64,000 nt of DNA, taken from assembly GCF_002091715.1 (NCBI RefSeq), contig NZ_BDAG01000010.1, forward strand, positions 62,001-126,000. Reading direction: 5' to 3'. Source of the DNA: Pseudomonas migulae NBRC 103157 (GTDB lineage Bacteria > Pseudomonadota > Gammaproteobacteria > Pseudomonadales > Pseudomonadaceae). Positions 27,754 through 38,304 of this stretch are shown one piece after another. Numbering within the stretch: the stretch's first letter is position 1; each line of letters opens with the position of its first letter. The notes beneath the pieces are model-generated. The model was not told the origin of the DNA, searched no databases, and worked only from the letters and a program-made list of their open reading frames with translations. The position numbers and the translations under genes were made by a program.

Positions 27754-27797
27754 ATTCGGCTCATTTTGTGAGCCGAATAAGGCCGCTATTCGGCTCA
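27754..27797. promoter_or_regulatory. Three-copy ATTCGGCTCA element with alternative hairpins
   Basis: ATTCGGCTCA occurs at 27754-27763 and 27788-27797, with its exact complement TGAGCCGAAT at 27769-27778. The middle copy can pair with either neighbour but not both at once. It lies about 190 bases before the mag operon. It could be a multi-site operator or an RNA switch or attenuator; neither is established. Confidence 0.55.
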
Positions 27798-27988
27798 CGC
27801 CTCGCTTTCACCGTGATTCCCGCCACAAATAAAGATGTGTCTGATTGTTAAAAACCCGCCAAATGGCTAACCTTCGCGCCTTCAACGACCCAATAGTCAC
27901 GGGTCTTTCTGACGAAACGCAGTATTTGGATCTGTAACGCGCCGAGGATCAGGCGCAAGGTTTCGTTATGCATGGCAGGAGGCGTCAC

Positions 27989-28780
27989 ATGCGTTCATTT
28001 TTTCTATGCCTGATAGGGTGGGTCTGCGCAATCGCAGCCTGGGCCGAGCCGACGGCAGAGCTGTCGGAACCGGTGGGCGGCTGGCGCTACAACGGCCTGC
28101 TCGATCGAAGCGAAAACCCCCAAGTCGCCTATCCCACACCGCCCATCGACCGGGGCGTGCAGCGCAATCGCACGATGATTCAAGGCCAGCTCAAGGCCAT
28201 CGGCACGCAACGCGGGCCGCACACGCTGGCAGTCAACGGCAATCCACTGAACCTCTACACCGACGACCAGGGGCGTTTCGCCCGGCCGTATGCATTCGGT
28301 GCCGGCTCCAACAGCGTCGAAGTGCGCAGTGTCGAAGGCAAATCCCTCAAGCGCGTCCAATTCTACGAAGCCAACAACCTGCGCACCCCGGCGCGGATTC
28401 GCGTGGTGCTGGGTTGGGACGATCCGAAAGCCGAGCTCGACCTGCACATCGTCACGCCCGACGGCCAGCATGCGTTCTGGGCTCACCCGGCGATGAACAA
28501 CGGCGGAGGCCTGGACCCGGACGGCGTCGACGGTCCCGGCCCGGAAATGTTCACCATGACCGCCCCGCTGCATGGCACCTATCTGGTTTACGTGAACTAT
28601 TGGGGCAACTTCGGCAGTGGCGGCTATAACTTCGATGAGACCAGCAACCAGAACGAGGTGATCACCTCGCAAATCAATCTGGTGCTCAATGAAAACACCG
28701 TCGACGAAAAACGCGAGACCTTCATCGTGCCCCTGCGCGCGATCGGTGACCTGCTGCTGGTCAAGACTTTCAACTATTAA
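27989..28780 (+). CDS. magA: MagA-like DUF2135 (YfaP) exported protein
   Basis: A 263-residue secreted protein with signal peptide MRSFFLCLIGWVCAIAAWA. The ATG at 27989 is preceded by AGGAGG at good spacing; another ATG lies 21 bases upstream. The C-terminal half is the DUF2135 domain: RVVLGWDDPKAELDLHIVTPDG, then HGTYLVYVNYWGNFG, a beta-sandwich seen in envelope-associated proteins. The family members E. coli YfaP and P. aeruginosa PA4492 lie in the same operon with an alpha-2-macroglobulin. It opens the operon and has a paralogue at its end (37350). Exact role unknown. Confidence 0.85.
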   Translation: MRSFFLCLIGWVCAIAAWAEPTAELSEPVGGWRYNGLLDRSENPQVAYPTPPIDRGVQRNRTMIQGQLKAIGTQRGPHTLAVNGNPLNLYTDDQGRFARPYAFGAGSNSVEVRSVEGKSLKRVQFYEANNLRTPARIRVVLGWDDPKAELDLHIVTPDGQHAFWAHPAMNNGGGLDPDGVDGPGPEMFTMTAPLHGTYLVYVNYWGNFGSGGYNFDETSNQNEVITSQINLVLNENTVDEKRETFIVPLRAIGDLLLVKTFNY

Positions 28781-28815
28781 GCATCCCGCACCACGGATGA
28801 ATTGGGCTTTGTGAA

Positions 28816-30528
28816 ATGAGCGATAACACTGTGACTCCGGCCGCGGCCGCACCCGCTGCCAAACCTTCCCGTCGCTGGCCGGCGCTGCTGGTCGGGTTAT
28901 GCCTGGTGGCTGGCGTGGCGGCCGGACTTGGCTGGTTCATGCACAAACCCAAGGCGCCGCCCGCAGAGTTGGCCAGCGACAAACTGGGCATGAGCCGCCC
29001 GGACGGCTTGCTGGAAACCCATTCCTTGAGCCAGTTGCCCAAGGACTTGCTGGCGGTGCCGTTCCTCAAGGAAACCCTCACCGAAGATTTCGTCTTCTAT
29101 TACGAAGCCCATGCCGATCGCCTCGGCTTGATCGGCAGTCTGCGGCGGATCATCTACGAGCATGACCTGAAGTTGCAGGACAGCCTGATCGAACAGCTTT
29201 TCGATCAACCGGCGGATGTGGCGCTGTGGCGGGGGGCGGATGGTCGTCTGAAAGATTTTTTGCTGGTGATGGATCGCGGTGGTCTGGCCAAGGTGCTGGA
29301 GCCGCTGGCGAAAGTGGCGCTGGATGATTCGCAGCTGACCCAGCTCAGTGAAATCAAGGTCGGTGGCGATGTGGTGCCGCTGTATCAACTGACCTACAAC
29401 AACAGCAAAACGTTGGTGTTCGCCTCCTATGGCGACAAGTTGGTGGTGCTGTCCAACCCTTCGAAGCTGTATGACACCGGCCACGGCTCGACTGACGAGC
29501 GCGGCATGGTGTCGACCCAAGCGCTGGAAGCATTGCTCGGCGGCCAGAAACTGTTCCCTGAAGCCTTCGGCCTGCCACCCCGTGCCCCTGAAGTGAAACA
29601 ACGCCTGTCGGTCAATTCCAGCGTTCTGGCCATGGGTTACCAGCGTTTCATCCCGAACTTCGCCGGCCTGCGCTTCGACATGGACGACAAGGGCTGGCAC
29701 AGCTTTCTCGCCATGGACGAACTGGAAAACCAGCCGGACTTCGATTTCAAACCGATCTGGCGAGCCATGCCGATGGGCGCGAGCGCTTGCGTAGCGCTGC
29801 CACTGGCTGCCGAACAACAGAAACCATTGCTGGTGAAACTCGGCGCCGAAGAAACCGTGGCCCAGGCCCTGACCGAACACATGGCCGGTGCCGCCGGCCT
29901 GTGCTGGTACGCCGATTCGCGGCTGTACACGCCGCTGCTGGTGGCCAGCCTGAATGATGACGACAGCGCCAAACTCGACGGCGACCTGGGCAACCTGTTC
30001 AACTCGATGGTCGGCGCTTATGAAGGCAACGTCGAAGAACACGCGTTCCCGGTGGTGGAAAAACAGGAAGGCGAAAACCACCAGTGGCAGCGCCAGGTCA
30101 GCTCCAACTTCGGCCCTTACAAAGCCAAGGATGCCGAGAACCCGGACGCGATCACCGGCAAGGCGTTCATGAAAGTCAGCCTGGCGCGTCACGGTTCGAC
30201 GCTGCTGTTTTCCCTTGACGACAAGCTGGTTGAAAAAGCCGTCGGCACCCTCGACAAACGCTTCCCGCCGATGGCCGATGTGGTGCCCAAAGACCTGCTG
30301 ATGCCGGTCTACTTCGGCCCGGATTCCATGGCGCAACTGATGCAGCAGGAAACCCTCGACAGCCTGCCGCAGGACATGGAGCCGGTGTTCTACAACGCCG
30401 CGCAAACCTACCTGATCCCGAAACTGCGCAAGCTCGGCGGCTACGGAAAATACGCGCTGACGTTGCCGGAAGGCAGCGAGCCTGACGGCCATTGGCAATG
30501 GCTGCCGCTGGAATGGAAAGCCCTGTGA
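28816..30528 (+). CDS. magB: MagB-like DUF2138 membrane-anchored protein
   Basis: A 570-residue protein with a short cytoplasmic N terminus, one membrane helix (about residues 21-43, [19 protein letters not shown]) and a large periplasmic part. The sequence following the helix ([51 protein letters not shown]) is the DUF2138 family hallmark. In P. aeruginosa the mag proteins form an envelope complex around MagD. No catalytic motif is visible; a scaffold role is inferred. The stop overlaps the next gene by 4 bp. Confidence 0.85.
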   Translation: MSDNTVTPAAAAPAAKPSRRWPALLVGLCLVAGVAAGLGWFMHKPKAPPAELASDKLGMSRPDGLLETHSLSQLPKDLLAVPFLKETLTEDFVFYYEAHADRLGLIGSLRRIIYEHDLKLQDSLIEQLFDQPADVALWRGADGRLKDFLLVMDRGGLAKVLEPLAKVALDDSQLTQLSEIKVGGDVVPLYQLTYNNSKTLVFASYGDKLVVLSNPSKLYDTGHGSTDERGMVSTQALEALLGGQKLFPEAFGLPPRAPEVKQRLSVNSSVLAMGYQRFIPNFAGLRFDMDDKGWHSFLAMDELENQPDFDFKPIWRAMPMGASACVALPLAAEQQKPLLVKLGAEETVAQALTEHMAGAAGLCWYADSRLYTPLLVASLNDDDSAKLDGDLGNLFNSMVGAYEGNVEEHAFPVVEKQEGENHQWQRQVSSNFGPYKAKDAENPDAITGKAFMKVSLARHGSTLLFSLDDKLVEKAVGTLDKRFPPMADVVPKDLLMPVYFGPDSMAQLMQQETLDSLPQDMEPVFYNAAQTYLIPKLRKLGGYGKYALTLPEGSEPDGHWQWLPLEWKAL

Positions 30529-31163
30529 CCGCACTTATCCGAGGCCTCGGCCTGCTGGCGATGTTGCTGGGCAGTCGCGCATTTGCCAGCGACGCTGCGC
30601 CGCTCGACCCGCAGCAATCCCAAGTGTTCCGTGCCTGGTTCGTGCGCATCGCCCAGGAGCAACTGACCCAGGGCCCGAGCCCGCGCTGGTATCAGCAGGA
30701 CTGCGCCGGGCTTGTGCGTTTCGCCGCCAACGAAGCGCTGAAAGTCCACGACGATAAATGGCTGCGCAGCAATGGCCTGTCCAACCGCTACCTGCCGCCG
30801 GAACTGCAACTGAGCGAGGCCCAACGCAGCCTCGCCCAGCAATGGCAGCAGGGCGGCGGCAAGGTCGGGCCGTACGTCAACGCGATCAAACTGATTCAGT
30901 TCAACAGCCATCTGGTGGGCCGCGACCTGGCGCAAGCCCGGCCCGGTGACCTGATGTTTTTCGATCAGGGCGACGACCAGCACCTGATGATCTGGATGGG
31001 CCGCTACATCGCCTATCACACCGGCACTACCACCCCCACTGACAACGGCATGCGATCCGCGAGCCTGCAGCAACTCATGACATGGAAGGACACCCGATGG
31101 ATACCCGACGCAGCCAACCCCAACTTCATCGGCGTCTATCGACTGAACTTTCTCTCCCAATGA
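30525..31163 (+). CDS. magC: MagC-like DUF1175 protein, NlpC/P60-like motifs
   Basis: A 212-residue exported protein of the DUF1175 (YfaT) family. GTG 30525, overlapping the magB stop, gives a compact signal peptide ([21 protein letters not shown]); ATG 30513 is an alternative. The core [10 protein letters not shown] (Cys60) and PGDLMFF (140-146) followed by [10 protein letters not shown] (His153) have the layout of NlpC/P60 Cys-His peptidases, including a third polar position near His165 (AYHTGTTT). A cell-wall amidase or endopeptidase-like activity is therefore possible; this is inferred from the motifs only. Confidence 0.82.
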   Translation: MTALIRGLGLLAMLLGSRAFASDAAPLDPQQSQVFRAWFVRIAQEQLTQGPSPRWYQQDCAGLVRFAANEALKVHDDKWLRSNGLSNRYLPPELQLSEAQRSLAQQWQQGGGKVGPYVNAIKLIQFNSHLVGRDLAQARPGDLMFFDQGDDQHLMIWMGRYIAYHTGTTTPTDNGMRSASLQQLMTWKDTRWIPDAANPNFIGVYRLNFLSQ

Positions 31164-34100
31164 CCGGTGCCCGCATGCTGCGTTTTCTGTCTCTACTGTT
31201 GGTATTGGTGCTGCCTTTTTCGGCCGTGAATGCCGAAGACACTGTCGAGCCGAGCGGCTACACGCCGGTGGCCGGTGAAAGCTTTTTCCTGCTGGCCGAC
31301 AGTAGTTTCGCCAGCGACGAACAGGCGATGGTGCGTCTCGAAGCACCGGGCCGCGACTATCGCCGTTTCCGCATGGAGCCTTACGGCGGTGCCGACATTC
31401 GCGTGTACCGCATCGACAAGCCGCTGGATTTCCTCAAGCGCCAGAAGAACCTGCACCGCGTGGTCAGCGACGGCCAGTTCAAGGGCGAAGGCCTGTCGAA
31501 TACCCTCGCGTACCTGTGGGACAACTGGTACCGCAAATCCCGTCGCGTGATGCAGCGGGCGTTTTCCTACGAGTCGCGCAAACAAGTCACCGAGGAAGTG
31601 CCGGAACTGAAGATGGGCACCGCCATCGCCGCGCCAACGCCTTATGACGCCCAGCCACAATTCGCATTGATTCCGGGCCTGCCGGTGGTCAGTCAGTTCC
31701 GTTATCCACTGTGGCAAGCCAAACCGATCCAGCCGCCAGAAGGCGTGAATCTGGCCGGTTCTTCCAGCGAGTTCGTCACTGTCGCGCCGGGCAACGTCTA
31801 CATCCCGTTGGGCAATCTGAAACCGGGCCTGTATCTGGTGGAAGCGCTGATCGGCAAGTACCGCGCAACCACCATGGTTTTCGTCTCCAACACCGTGGCC
31901 GTGAGCAAGATTGCCGGTGATGAACTGCTGGTCTGGGCTGCGCGCAAACACGAAGGCAGTTCAGTGCCGAAAGTGAATGTGCTGTGGACCGATGGCCTCG
32001 GCGTGATGAGCAGCGGCGCCACCGATGCCGATGGTTTGTTGCGCCTGAAACACGTCAGCCCCGAGCGTTCGTTCGTGATCGGCGAGGACGAAGAGGGCGG
32101 GGTGTTTGTCTCCGAGAACTTCTATTACGACAGCGAAATCTACGACACCAAACTCTATGCGTTCACCGACCGGCCGCTGTATCGGCCGGGGGATTGGGTG
32201 TCGCTGAAAATCGTCGGTCGCGAGTTCAAGAATGCCCGGGATTCCGTGGCGCCAACCGCTGCCGACGTCAATGTGACGGTGCTCGATGCCACGGGCACCG
32301 CGCTGCAAACGCTGGCGCTGAAACTCGATTCCAAGGCCGGCACCCAAGGTCGTTTCCAGTTGCCGGACAACGCCGTGGCCGGTGGTTATGAACTGCGTTT
32401 CAGCTACAAGGATCAGGCCTACAGCAGCGCCTTCCGCGTGGCCGAATACATCAAGCCGCACTTCGAAATCTCGTTGAACCTGGCCAAGCAGGATTACCGC
32501 ACCGGCGAACCGGTGAAAGGCAATCTGGTGTTGCTGTACCCCGACGGCAAACCGGTGGCCGATGCCAGGTTGACCCTGAGCCTGCGAGCACAGCAACTGT
32601 CGATGGTCGATAACGAGCTGCAATACCTCGGGCAATTCCCGGTGGAACTGACCAGCACTGAATTGACCACTGACGCCAAAGGCAACGCGACCCTCGACCT
32701 GCCGGCCGCCGAGAAACCGAGCCGTTACATGCTCACCGTTTTCGCCAGCGATGGCGCGGCATACCGGGTCAGGACCACCAAGGAAATCCTCATCGATCGA
32801 GGCGCGGCGAGTTTCAGCCTGCGTGCGCCGCAGCGCTTCAGTGCGGTGGGCGACAAGGTTGCGTTCAGCTATGTGAATGAAGGTGGCAGCGAGCAGAGCA
32901 AAGCGGTCACGCCGAGCAGTTACCGCTGGGTGCGTCTGGAAGACCAGAGCACCGGCGAAGGCAAACTCGCTGCGAGCGATAAAAGCTTCACGTTGGCCTT
33001 TGAGCGTCCCGGCACCTACAACCTGACATTGAAGGATGAGCAGGGTCGCGTGGTCGGTGCGGCCGGTCATTCTGTCACCGGTGACGGCGTCAAAGCCGTG
33101 CCCGGCACCGTGGAAATCGTCCTCGACAAACCCGAGTACAAGGCGGGCGACGAAGCTCTTGCGCTGATCACTTTCCCGGAGCCCGTCAGCGATGCCTTGC
33201 TGTCGCTGGAACGCGACAAAGTCGAGGCCACGGCGCTGCTGTCCAAGGGCGGCGACTGGCTGAAGATGGAAAAACTCAGCGACACTCAATACCGCGCACG
33301 CATTCCGGTGAAGGACAATTTCGCGCCGAACCTGACGTTCTCGGTGCTGTACACCAAGGGCGGTCAATACAGCTTCCAGAATGCCGGGATCAAGGTGATT
33401 GCGCCGCAGATCGACGTGGCCATCGCCACGGATAAAGAGGCGTATCAACCGGGTGATACCGTGTCTGTAGACCTCACCACCCAGTTCGCCGGCAAGCCGA
33501 TTCCGGCGCACCTGACGGTCAGCGTGGTCGATGAAATGGTCTACGCGCTGCAACCGGAAGTCGCGCCGACCATCGACCAGTTCTTCTACCACCCGCGCCG
33601 CAACAACGTGCGCACCAGCGCCAGTCTGTCGTTCATCAGCTACGACGTCGCGTTGCCGGGCAGCCCTGGTGCACCGGGCAAAGCCAATCGCAGCGAACGC
33701 GGCGTGAAAGTGCTGGAGCGGCCGCGTCGTGAAGACGTCGACACCGCCGCATGGCAGCCGGAATTGATCACCGATGCCAACGGCAAAACCCGCTTCACCT
33801 TCAAGATGCCGGACTCGCTGACCCGCTGGCGCATCACCGCGCGAGCCATCGCCGATGACGGTCAGGTCGGGCAGAAAAAGCAGTTCGTGCGTTCGGAAAA
33901 ACCGCTGTACCTGAAGTGGAGTGGCCCGAGCAAATTCCGCACGGGCGACAAACCGGATCTCGGTGTGTTCGCCTTCAGTCAGGCGGAAAAACCGGTCAAG
34001 GCTGAGCTAGTGATTCACTACGCCGGCGCCGAACAGCGGGTGCCGGTGACGCTGAACAACGGCATCAACTACATCGCTTTGCCGGCGTTTGCCTTGGCCA

Positions 34101-35725
34101 CTGGCGAGTGGACCGCCGAGCTGGTGCAGGACGGCAAAACCGCTGACGCGCTGGCCGTGCGCCTGACCGCGACCGGCGAAGGCTGGCAGGTCACCCAAAG
34201 CCAAAGCCTGGACGTGGCCAGCGGTGATACACCGCTGAGCTTGCCGGCGGACGCAACGGACATTCGCCTGCGTCTGGATGACAGTCCGCAAGCGCTGTTC
34301 CGCTCGGCGCTCGATGATTTGCTGAGCTATCCGTACGGCGGCGTCGAGCAGACGGCCAGTCGTTTGCTGCCATTGAGCATCGCGTACCCGACCTTGTCGT
34401 CGAATCCGCCGATCCGCGATCGCCTGCGCCTGATCATGCAGAACAGCCGTCTGCGCCTGGTGCAAATGGCCGGCCCATCCGCGAGTTTCACCTGGTGGGG
34501 CATGGACGGTGAGCCGGATGCGTTCCTCACCGCGTACGCCTACTACGCCGACTGGCACGCCAGCAAAGCGCTGGAGCTGAGCCTGCCGCCGGAGCATTGG
34601 CAGCGGGTGCTGGAGGTCTATTCGAAACAGGCGAAAAACACACCACTGCTGCAACGGGCGTTGATCCTGTCGTTCGCCAAACAGATGCAATTGCCGGTGA
34701 ATACCTTGCTCAGCGGTTTGATGGATGACCTGGCGAAAGCGGGCGAGGGCAATGCGGCGAACTTGATGGAGGATGGCGAAGACAGCATTGTCATGAGCGA
34801 TCCGGATTCGGCGCTCGGGTTGGCGGCGGCGCGGACGTTGACGGCATCGTTGGCTCGTCAGTCCAAGGTGACCTTGCCCGAGGCGTTCAATCGTCAATTG
34901 CCGGATGCGCAACAGCGTCTGGCGGTGAGTTCCCAGCCATTTGCCGAAGCGCTGAACCTGTCGCTGCAAGCCTTCGATCAGGCTCACGCACAAGCCTTGT
35001 TGCAACGTCTGTTGCCACAGCAATCGACCCTGGAACGCGCGTTGGCGCTGACCTGGTTGCAACGCAGCATTGAGCAGGCTTCGCCGACCATTGCACTGGC
35101 TCCGGGTGAGGGCTGGAAGAAAAACTACGGTGACACCGGCGAGATGTACTGGACGTGGCAGGGCGCTGCGCCGGTGCCCGCCGTATTGTCGCTGGCCGGA
35201 ACGCAAGAACGCCCGTTGCGGGCAGCGTTGAGTTTTCAGACCCGGCAACCGCCGATTGATCCGATGGCCGTGACCATCACCCGTCGCCTGTCGCGTCTGG
35301 TGCCGGGTGACGAAGCTTTCACGTTCAAACTGGAAGCGGTCGGCACCAAGCCGTTGTCCAGCGACAGCCTGTATCTGGACGAAGTGATCATCACCAGCAA
35401 AGCCGCCAAACCGCTGCGCTACGGGATGATCGAAGTGCCGTTGCCACCGGGCGCGGACGTCGAGCGCACCACGTGGGGCATCAAGTTGATGGGCAAGGCC
35501 GGCACTGAACCGACGGCGCTGGAGAAGGCGCGCTTCGAGCCGGGGCAGATGGCTTACGCGATTCCGGTGGATGCCTTGAGCGGCGAATTGCGTCTGCGTC
35601 ATCTGGTGCGCTTCTCGCAGAAAGGCCAGTTCAACCTGCCGCCGGTGCGCTTCACTCAGGTCTACGCGCCGCAGCATCAGGCCCAGGAACAGAAACCGGC
35701 GCTTGGTCAGGTCACGGTCAACTGA
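31160..35725 (+). CDS. magD: Bacterial alpha-2-macroglobulin MagD (YfaS type)
   Basis: A 1521-residue exported protein with signal peptide ending SAVNAED. It shows the macroglobulin chain of beta domains: [23 protein letters not shown] and [16 protein letters not shown] (MG domains), then [41 protein letters not shown] (the MG domain near the alpha-2-macroglobulin core) and a helical thioester-type domain. The expected CxEQ thioester is altered: residues 1061-1064 are GVEQ in [11 protein letters not shown]. Covalent trapping of proteases by a thioester is therefore unlikely. The start is ATG in an ATGA overlap with magC. It is the central member of the operon. Confidence 0.93.
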   Translation: MTGARMLRFLSLLLVLVLPFSAVNAEDTVEPSGYTPVAGESFFLLADSSFASDEQAMVRLEAPGRDYRRFRMEPYGGADIRVYRIDKPLDFLKRQKNLHRVVSDGQFKGEGLSNTLAYLWDNWYRKSRRVMQRAFSYESRKQVTEEVPELKMGTAIAAPTPYDAQPQFALIPGLPVVSQFRYPLWQAKPIQPPEGVNLAGSSSEFVTVAPGNVYIPLGNLKPGLYLVEALIGKYRATTMVFVSNTVAVSKIAGDELLVWAARKHEGSSVPKVNVLWTDGLGVMSSGATDADGLLRLKHVSPERSFVIGEDEEGGVFVSENFYYDSEIYDTKLYAFTDRPLYRPGDWVSLKIVGREFKNARDSVAPTAADVNVTVLDATGTALQTLALKLDSKAGTQGRFQLPDNAVAGGYELRFSYKDQAYSSAFRVAEYIKPHFEISLNLAKQDYRTGEPVKGNLVLLYPDGKPVADARLTLSLRAQQLSMVDNELQYLGQFPVELTSTELTTDAKGNATLDLPAAEKPSRYMLTVFASDGAAYRVRTTKEILIDRGAASFSLRAPQRFSAVGDKVAFSYVNEGGSEQSKAVTPSSYRWVRLEDQSTGEGKLAASDKSFTLAFERPGTYNLTLKDEQGRVVGAAGHSVTGDGVKAVPGTVEIVLDKPEYKAGDEALALITFPEPVSDALLSLERDKVEATALLSKGGDWLKMEKLSDTQYRARIPVKDNFAPNLTFSVLYTKGGQYSFQNAGIKVIAPQIDVAIATDKEAYQPGDTVSVDLTTQFAGKPIPAHLTVSVVDEMVYALQPEVAPTIDQFFYHPRRNNVRTSASLSFISYDVALPGSPGAPGKANRSERGVKVLERPRREDVDTAAWQPELITDANGKTRFTFKMPDSLTRWRITARAIADDGQVGQKKQFVRSEKPLYLKWSGPSKFRTGDKPDLGVFAFSQAEKPVKAELVIHYAGAEQRVPVTLNNGINYIALPAFALATGEWTAELVQDGKTADALAVRLTATGEGWQVTQSQSLDVASGDTPLSLPADATDIRLRLDDSPQALFRSALDDLLSYPYGGVEQTASRLLPLSIAYPTLSSNPPIRDRLRLIMQNSRLRLVQMAGPSASFTWWGMDGEPDAFLTAYAYYADWHASKALELSLPPEHWQRVLEVYSKQAKNTPLLQRALILSFAKQMQLPVNTLLSGLMDDLAKAGEGNAANLMEDGEDSIVMSDPDSALGLAAARTLTASLARQSKVTLPEAFNRQLPDAQQRLAVSSQPFAEALNLSLQAFDQAHAQALLQRLLPQQSTLERALALTWLQRSIEQASPTIALAPGEGWKKNYGDTGEMYWTWQGAAPVPAVLSLAGTQERPLRAALSFQTRQPPIDPMAVTITRRLSRLVPGDEAFTFKLEAVGTKPLSSDSLYLDEVIITSKAAKPLRYGMIEVPLPPGADVERTTWGIKLMGKAGTEPTALEKARFEPGQMAYAIPVDALSGELRLRHLVRFSQKGQFNLPPVRFTQVYAPQHQAQEQKPALGQVTVN

Positions 35726-35726
35726 C

Positions 35727-37346
35727 ATGACCCGACATTTGGTCTGGTGGCTGCTGTGTTTGATCCCTGCGCTGGCGACAGCGCAGGACGAGCCGTTGCG
35801 GCTGGGCTTCAAGGGTGAATTGCTGTTGCTGAGCCGGACCCAGGTGATTTCTCGCGAGCCGTTGCCTGACGCCTTGCAGACACCGTTGGGCAGTGTGTGG
35901 AAGTTGTTTGTCTACGGCTGGCTGGTGGACACCGGTGCCCGAGAGCCGGCGTATGAATGTCGCGGGCAGTCGAAAGAAGACGTTTATTGCTGCACCGCGG
36001 GCGGCAAGATTGAGCGTGATCAGGCGTTGGTGAAGTCCTGCGGTTTGTATTTTGAGCCTGCGCGATTGGGTATTTCCGGTGCTGATTGGCGCACGTATTG
36101 GCAGGCACGGCAGGCGCCGGAGTGGTTGCTGGATTTGCCTTCGTTGCAGCCATCCACGCGGGTTTCGGTGGTGGAGTTGCTGCGAATGCTTGCCGTAATG
36201 CCCGCGCAGGATCAGGCGCGGCGGGTGTTGCTGGACGTGGTGCTGAATGCGGCCGACGGCAATGTCGTAGGCGAACTCGGTGGCCGGTTGCGGGTGAAAA
36301 CCTGGAGCTGGTTGGGTGATCAGGATCCGTCGTCGCGTCAGGGTGGGTTTGCCGGCTGGACAGTGGATGGCACGCCGGTCTGGGCCGGTGGGCGGGGGAC
36401 CAGTCAAATGGTTCTGCGCAATTACGGTCAGGCGTTGGCTTCGGTGTTGCCGGTGGATTGGCCTGTGGATGCGGGGCGTTGCGTCGAAGTCGGGTTGTTT
36501 TCTCGTTATCCGATTGGACGCGTTTTGGCGGGGGATCGGGCTGTTACTTCCGGGCCGCTGCAGGGCGACTTTCGCGTCGAATTCTTGAACGGCAACCAAC
36601 TCGACATCCACAGTGATGGCGAGCTGTTTTTATTGAAGGACAAGCTGGTCGCCCGCCTGGACCGCGAAGAATACGTCGCCCGCGTCCTCCAGCGAGAAGC
36701 GAAGCCTGAACCCGCCGAGGCCGCCAAAGCTCTGGCCATCGCGATAAGAACCTATCTGCTGCAAAACGCCACCCGCAACGGCGACTGCCTGAGCATCGAC
36801 GACAGCAGCAGCCGCCAACGCGTCGCGCCACGCCCGGCCACCGCCGAATCACGCAACATCGCCGCGTGGACCAGCGACCTCGTCCTCGCCGGCAGCACCG
36901 TCACCTACCACTCCGACCAGCCTGGCCCGGACAAACTCTCCTGGCAGCACGCCGTCGAACAGGCCAGCGCCGGCCAACGCTACGACGCCATCCTGCTGCA
37001 CGCCTATCCGCGCGCGAGCCTCAGCCGCTGGGACAACCCGGTCGCCTCCTGCGAACCCCTGCCCGCCGCGCAAGACTGGTTGCAAACCCAGCGCCGCGGC
37101 TGGCGTGCGCGGTTGGAAAGCGAGGTCGGCTACAACGAAGTCAACACGTTCGCCGTCTGCCGTCTGGCCTTCGGCCGCCCGTACGTCGACCGCGAGCGTC
37201 AGCGCATCTACGTGCGCGGCGTGCTGTCGCTGCAAGATCGCCTCGACCTTACCCACGAATACCTGCACCTGGCCTTCGAAGCACACCCAAACGGCCAGGA
37301 TGAAACCTACATTGAAGGGCTCGCCCGCCACCTCTTGCTGGAATAG
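35727..37346 (+). CDS. magE: MagE-like DUF2300 (YfaQ) multi-motif exported protein
   Basis: A 539-residue exported protein, signal peptide MTRHLVWWLLCLIPALATA. Three enzyme-like blocks are visible. First, PLGSVWKLFVYGWL has SxxK (Ser56, Lys59), with VKTW (190-193) and GGFAGWT downstream, as in penicillin-binding transpeptidases. Second, YVARVLQREAKPEPAEAAKALAIAIRTY (316-343) resembles SpoIID. Third, HEYLH (510-514) followed by DETYIEG resembles a HExxH metallopeptidase. DUF2300 is the formal family. Whether any block is catalytic is not known; KTW replaces KTG. The start at 35727 follows the magD stop by one base. Confidence 0.82.
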   Translation: MTRHLVWWLLCLIPALATAQDEPLRLGFKGELLLLSRTQVISREPLPDALQTPLGSVWKLFVYGWLVDTGAREPAYECRGQSKEDVYCCTAGGKIERDQALVKSCGLYFEPARLGISGADWRTYWQARQAPEWLLDLPSLQPSTRVSVVELLRMLAVMPAQDQARRVLLDVVLNAADGNVVGELGGRLRVKTWSWLGDQDPSSRQGGFAGWTVDGTPVWAGGRGTSQMVLRNYGQALASVLPVDWPVDAGRCVEVGLFSRYPIGRVLAGDRAVTSGPLQGDFRVEFLNGNQLDIHSDGELFLLKDKLVARLDREEYVARVLQREAKPEPAEAAKALAIAIRTYLLQNATRNGDCLSIDDSSSRQRVAPRPATAESRNIAAWTSDLVLAGSTVTYHSDQPGPDKLSWQHAVEQASAGQRYDAILLHAYPRASLSRWDNPVASCEPLPAAQDWLQTQRRGWRARLESEVGYNEVNTFAVCRLAFGRPYVDRERQRIYVRGVLSLQDRLDLTHEYLHLAFEAHPNGQDETYIEGLARHLLLE

Positions 37347-37349
37347 GCC

Positions 37350-38165
37350 ATGAAACTCCGTTATCCACAGGTCTTCCTGTTCCTTTGTTCTGTTTGCGTG
37401 TTGCCGACGGTTTCTGCGGCTGAAAGCGCGGTCAAACTCGACACCCCCGTCGGCGGCTGGCGCACCGGTGCGGTCGAGGGCGAAGGCGAAAACTTCCGCC
37501 AGACCGTCAACTACCCGGCTTCCTCGGTGAACACGCCGGCAGGACAGGCCAACACCGCACGCATCACCGGCCAGATCAAAGCCACCCCCAAGTCCACTGA
37601 ACCGGGCCGATTGATCGTCAACGGCGTCAGCATGCCGCTGAAAATCGATCCCGCTGGCCGCTTCGATCGACCGTTCTCGTTTCCCAACGGCAGCAACAGC
37701 GTCGAAGTCCGCAGCCCCGATGGCCAACAACGCCATCGCACGCAATTCCTCAACACCCGCGGTGGTGCGACACCGGCCAAGTTGCGGGTGTTGCTGGCCT
37801 GGGACAGCGACGGTACGGATCTGGACTTGCACCTCATCACGCCCGATGGGGCACACATCTGGTATGGCGATCGGGTTGTGGCTAATGGTGCGGCGCTGGA
37901 TGTGGACGTCACGACGGGGTACGGCCCGGAGATTTTCGCCATGCCTGCGCCGATCAAAGGGCAGTACCTCGTATACGTGAACTACTTCGGGGGCGGGTAT
38001 CGGAGTGATGAGGACGGGCAAGAGGACGCGGTTCAACCACTGACGACGGCGCAGGTGACGGTAATCACGGAGGAAGGGACGCCGAACGAGAAGATGGAGA
38101 CTTTTCTGGTGCCAATGCGGGCGGTGGGGGAGTTGACGTTGGTTAAGGGGTTTAGTTATCCGTGA
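37350..38165 (+). CDS. magF: MagF-like DUF2135 exported protein
   Basis: A 271-residue secreted protein with signal peptide MKLRYPQVFLFLCSVCVLPTVSA, paralogous to MagA: both read VGGWR after the signal, FARPYAFGAGSNSVEVRS against FDRPFSFPNGSNSVEVRS, and GTDLDLHLITPDG in the DUF2135 domain, and end in LxLVK. It closes the operon, three bases after magE. The last 100 bases use more G and less C than the rest of the gene. Function unknown. Confidence 0.85.
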   Translation: MKLRYPQVFLFLCSVCVLPTVSAAESAVKLDTPVGGWRTGAVEGEGENFRQTVNYPASSVNTPAGQANTARITGQIKATPKSTEPGRLIVNGVSMPLKIDPAGRFDRPFSFPNGSNSVEVRSPDGQQRHRTQFLNTRGGATPAKLRVLLAWDSDGTDLDLHLITPDGAHIWYGDRVVANGAALDVDVTTGYGPEIFAMPAPIKGQYLVYVNYFGGGYRSDEDGQEDAVQPLTTAQVTVITEEGTPNEKMETFLVPMRAVGELTLVKGFSYP

Positions 38166-38262
38166 GGCTGCGAACGTAATACTTGTGCAAGCACCTCTTG
38201 CACATTTTGCGTTCTACCATCAGCACCGCTGACACTCGTAAGGAAACTTTTCGACAGGCATT

Positions 38263-38286
38263 AAAAAGCCGGCTTGTGGCCGGCTT
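38263..38286 (-). terminator. Rho-independent terminator, minus strand
   Basis: AAGCCGGC and GCCGGCTT form a perfect 8-bp stem around a 5-base loop. On the minus strand it is followed by TTTTT, so it ends transcription coming from the repressor side. On the plus strand it may also slow mag readthrough. Confidence 0.75.
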
Positions 38287-38304
38287 CTCGGGGACTGGCT
38301 TGGT

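Larger units (their letters stand above)
27098..27988. other. Repeat-rich gene-free spacer
   Basis: About 890 bases between xseB and the mag operon hold no convincing gene. They contain a large inverted repeat (27199-27659) with a REPIN inside, a solitary REP, and a triple copy of ATTCGGCTCA. The mag promoter must lie in the last 200 bases; no clear -35/-10 pair was recognised. Confidence 0.7.

Noticed and set aside
28897..30534. Minus-strand 545-codon open frame
   Set aside because: Antisense to magB, which has a membrane helix and family features.
34007..35812. Minus-strand 601-codon open frame
   Set aside because: Opposite to magD; no recognisable domain.
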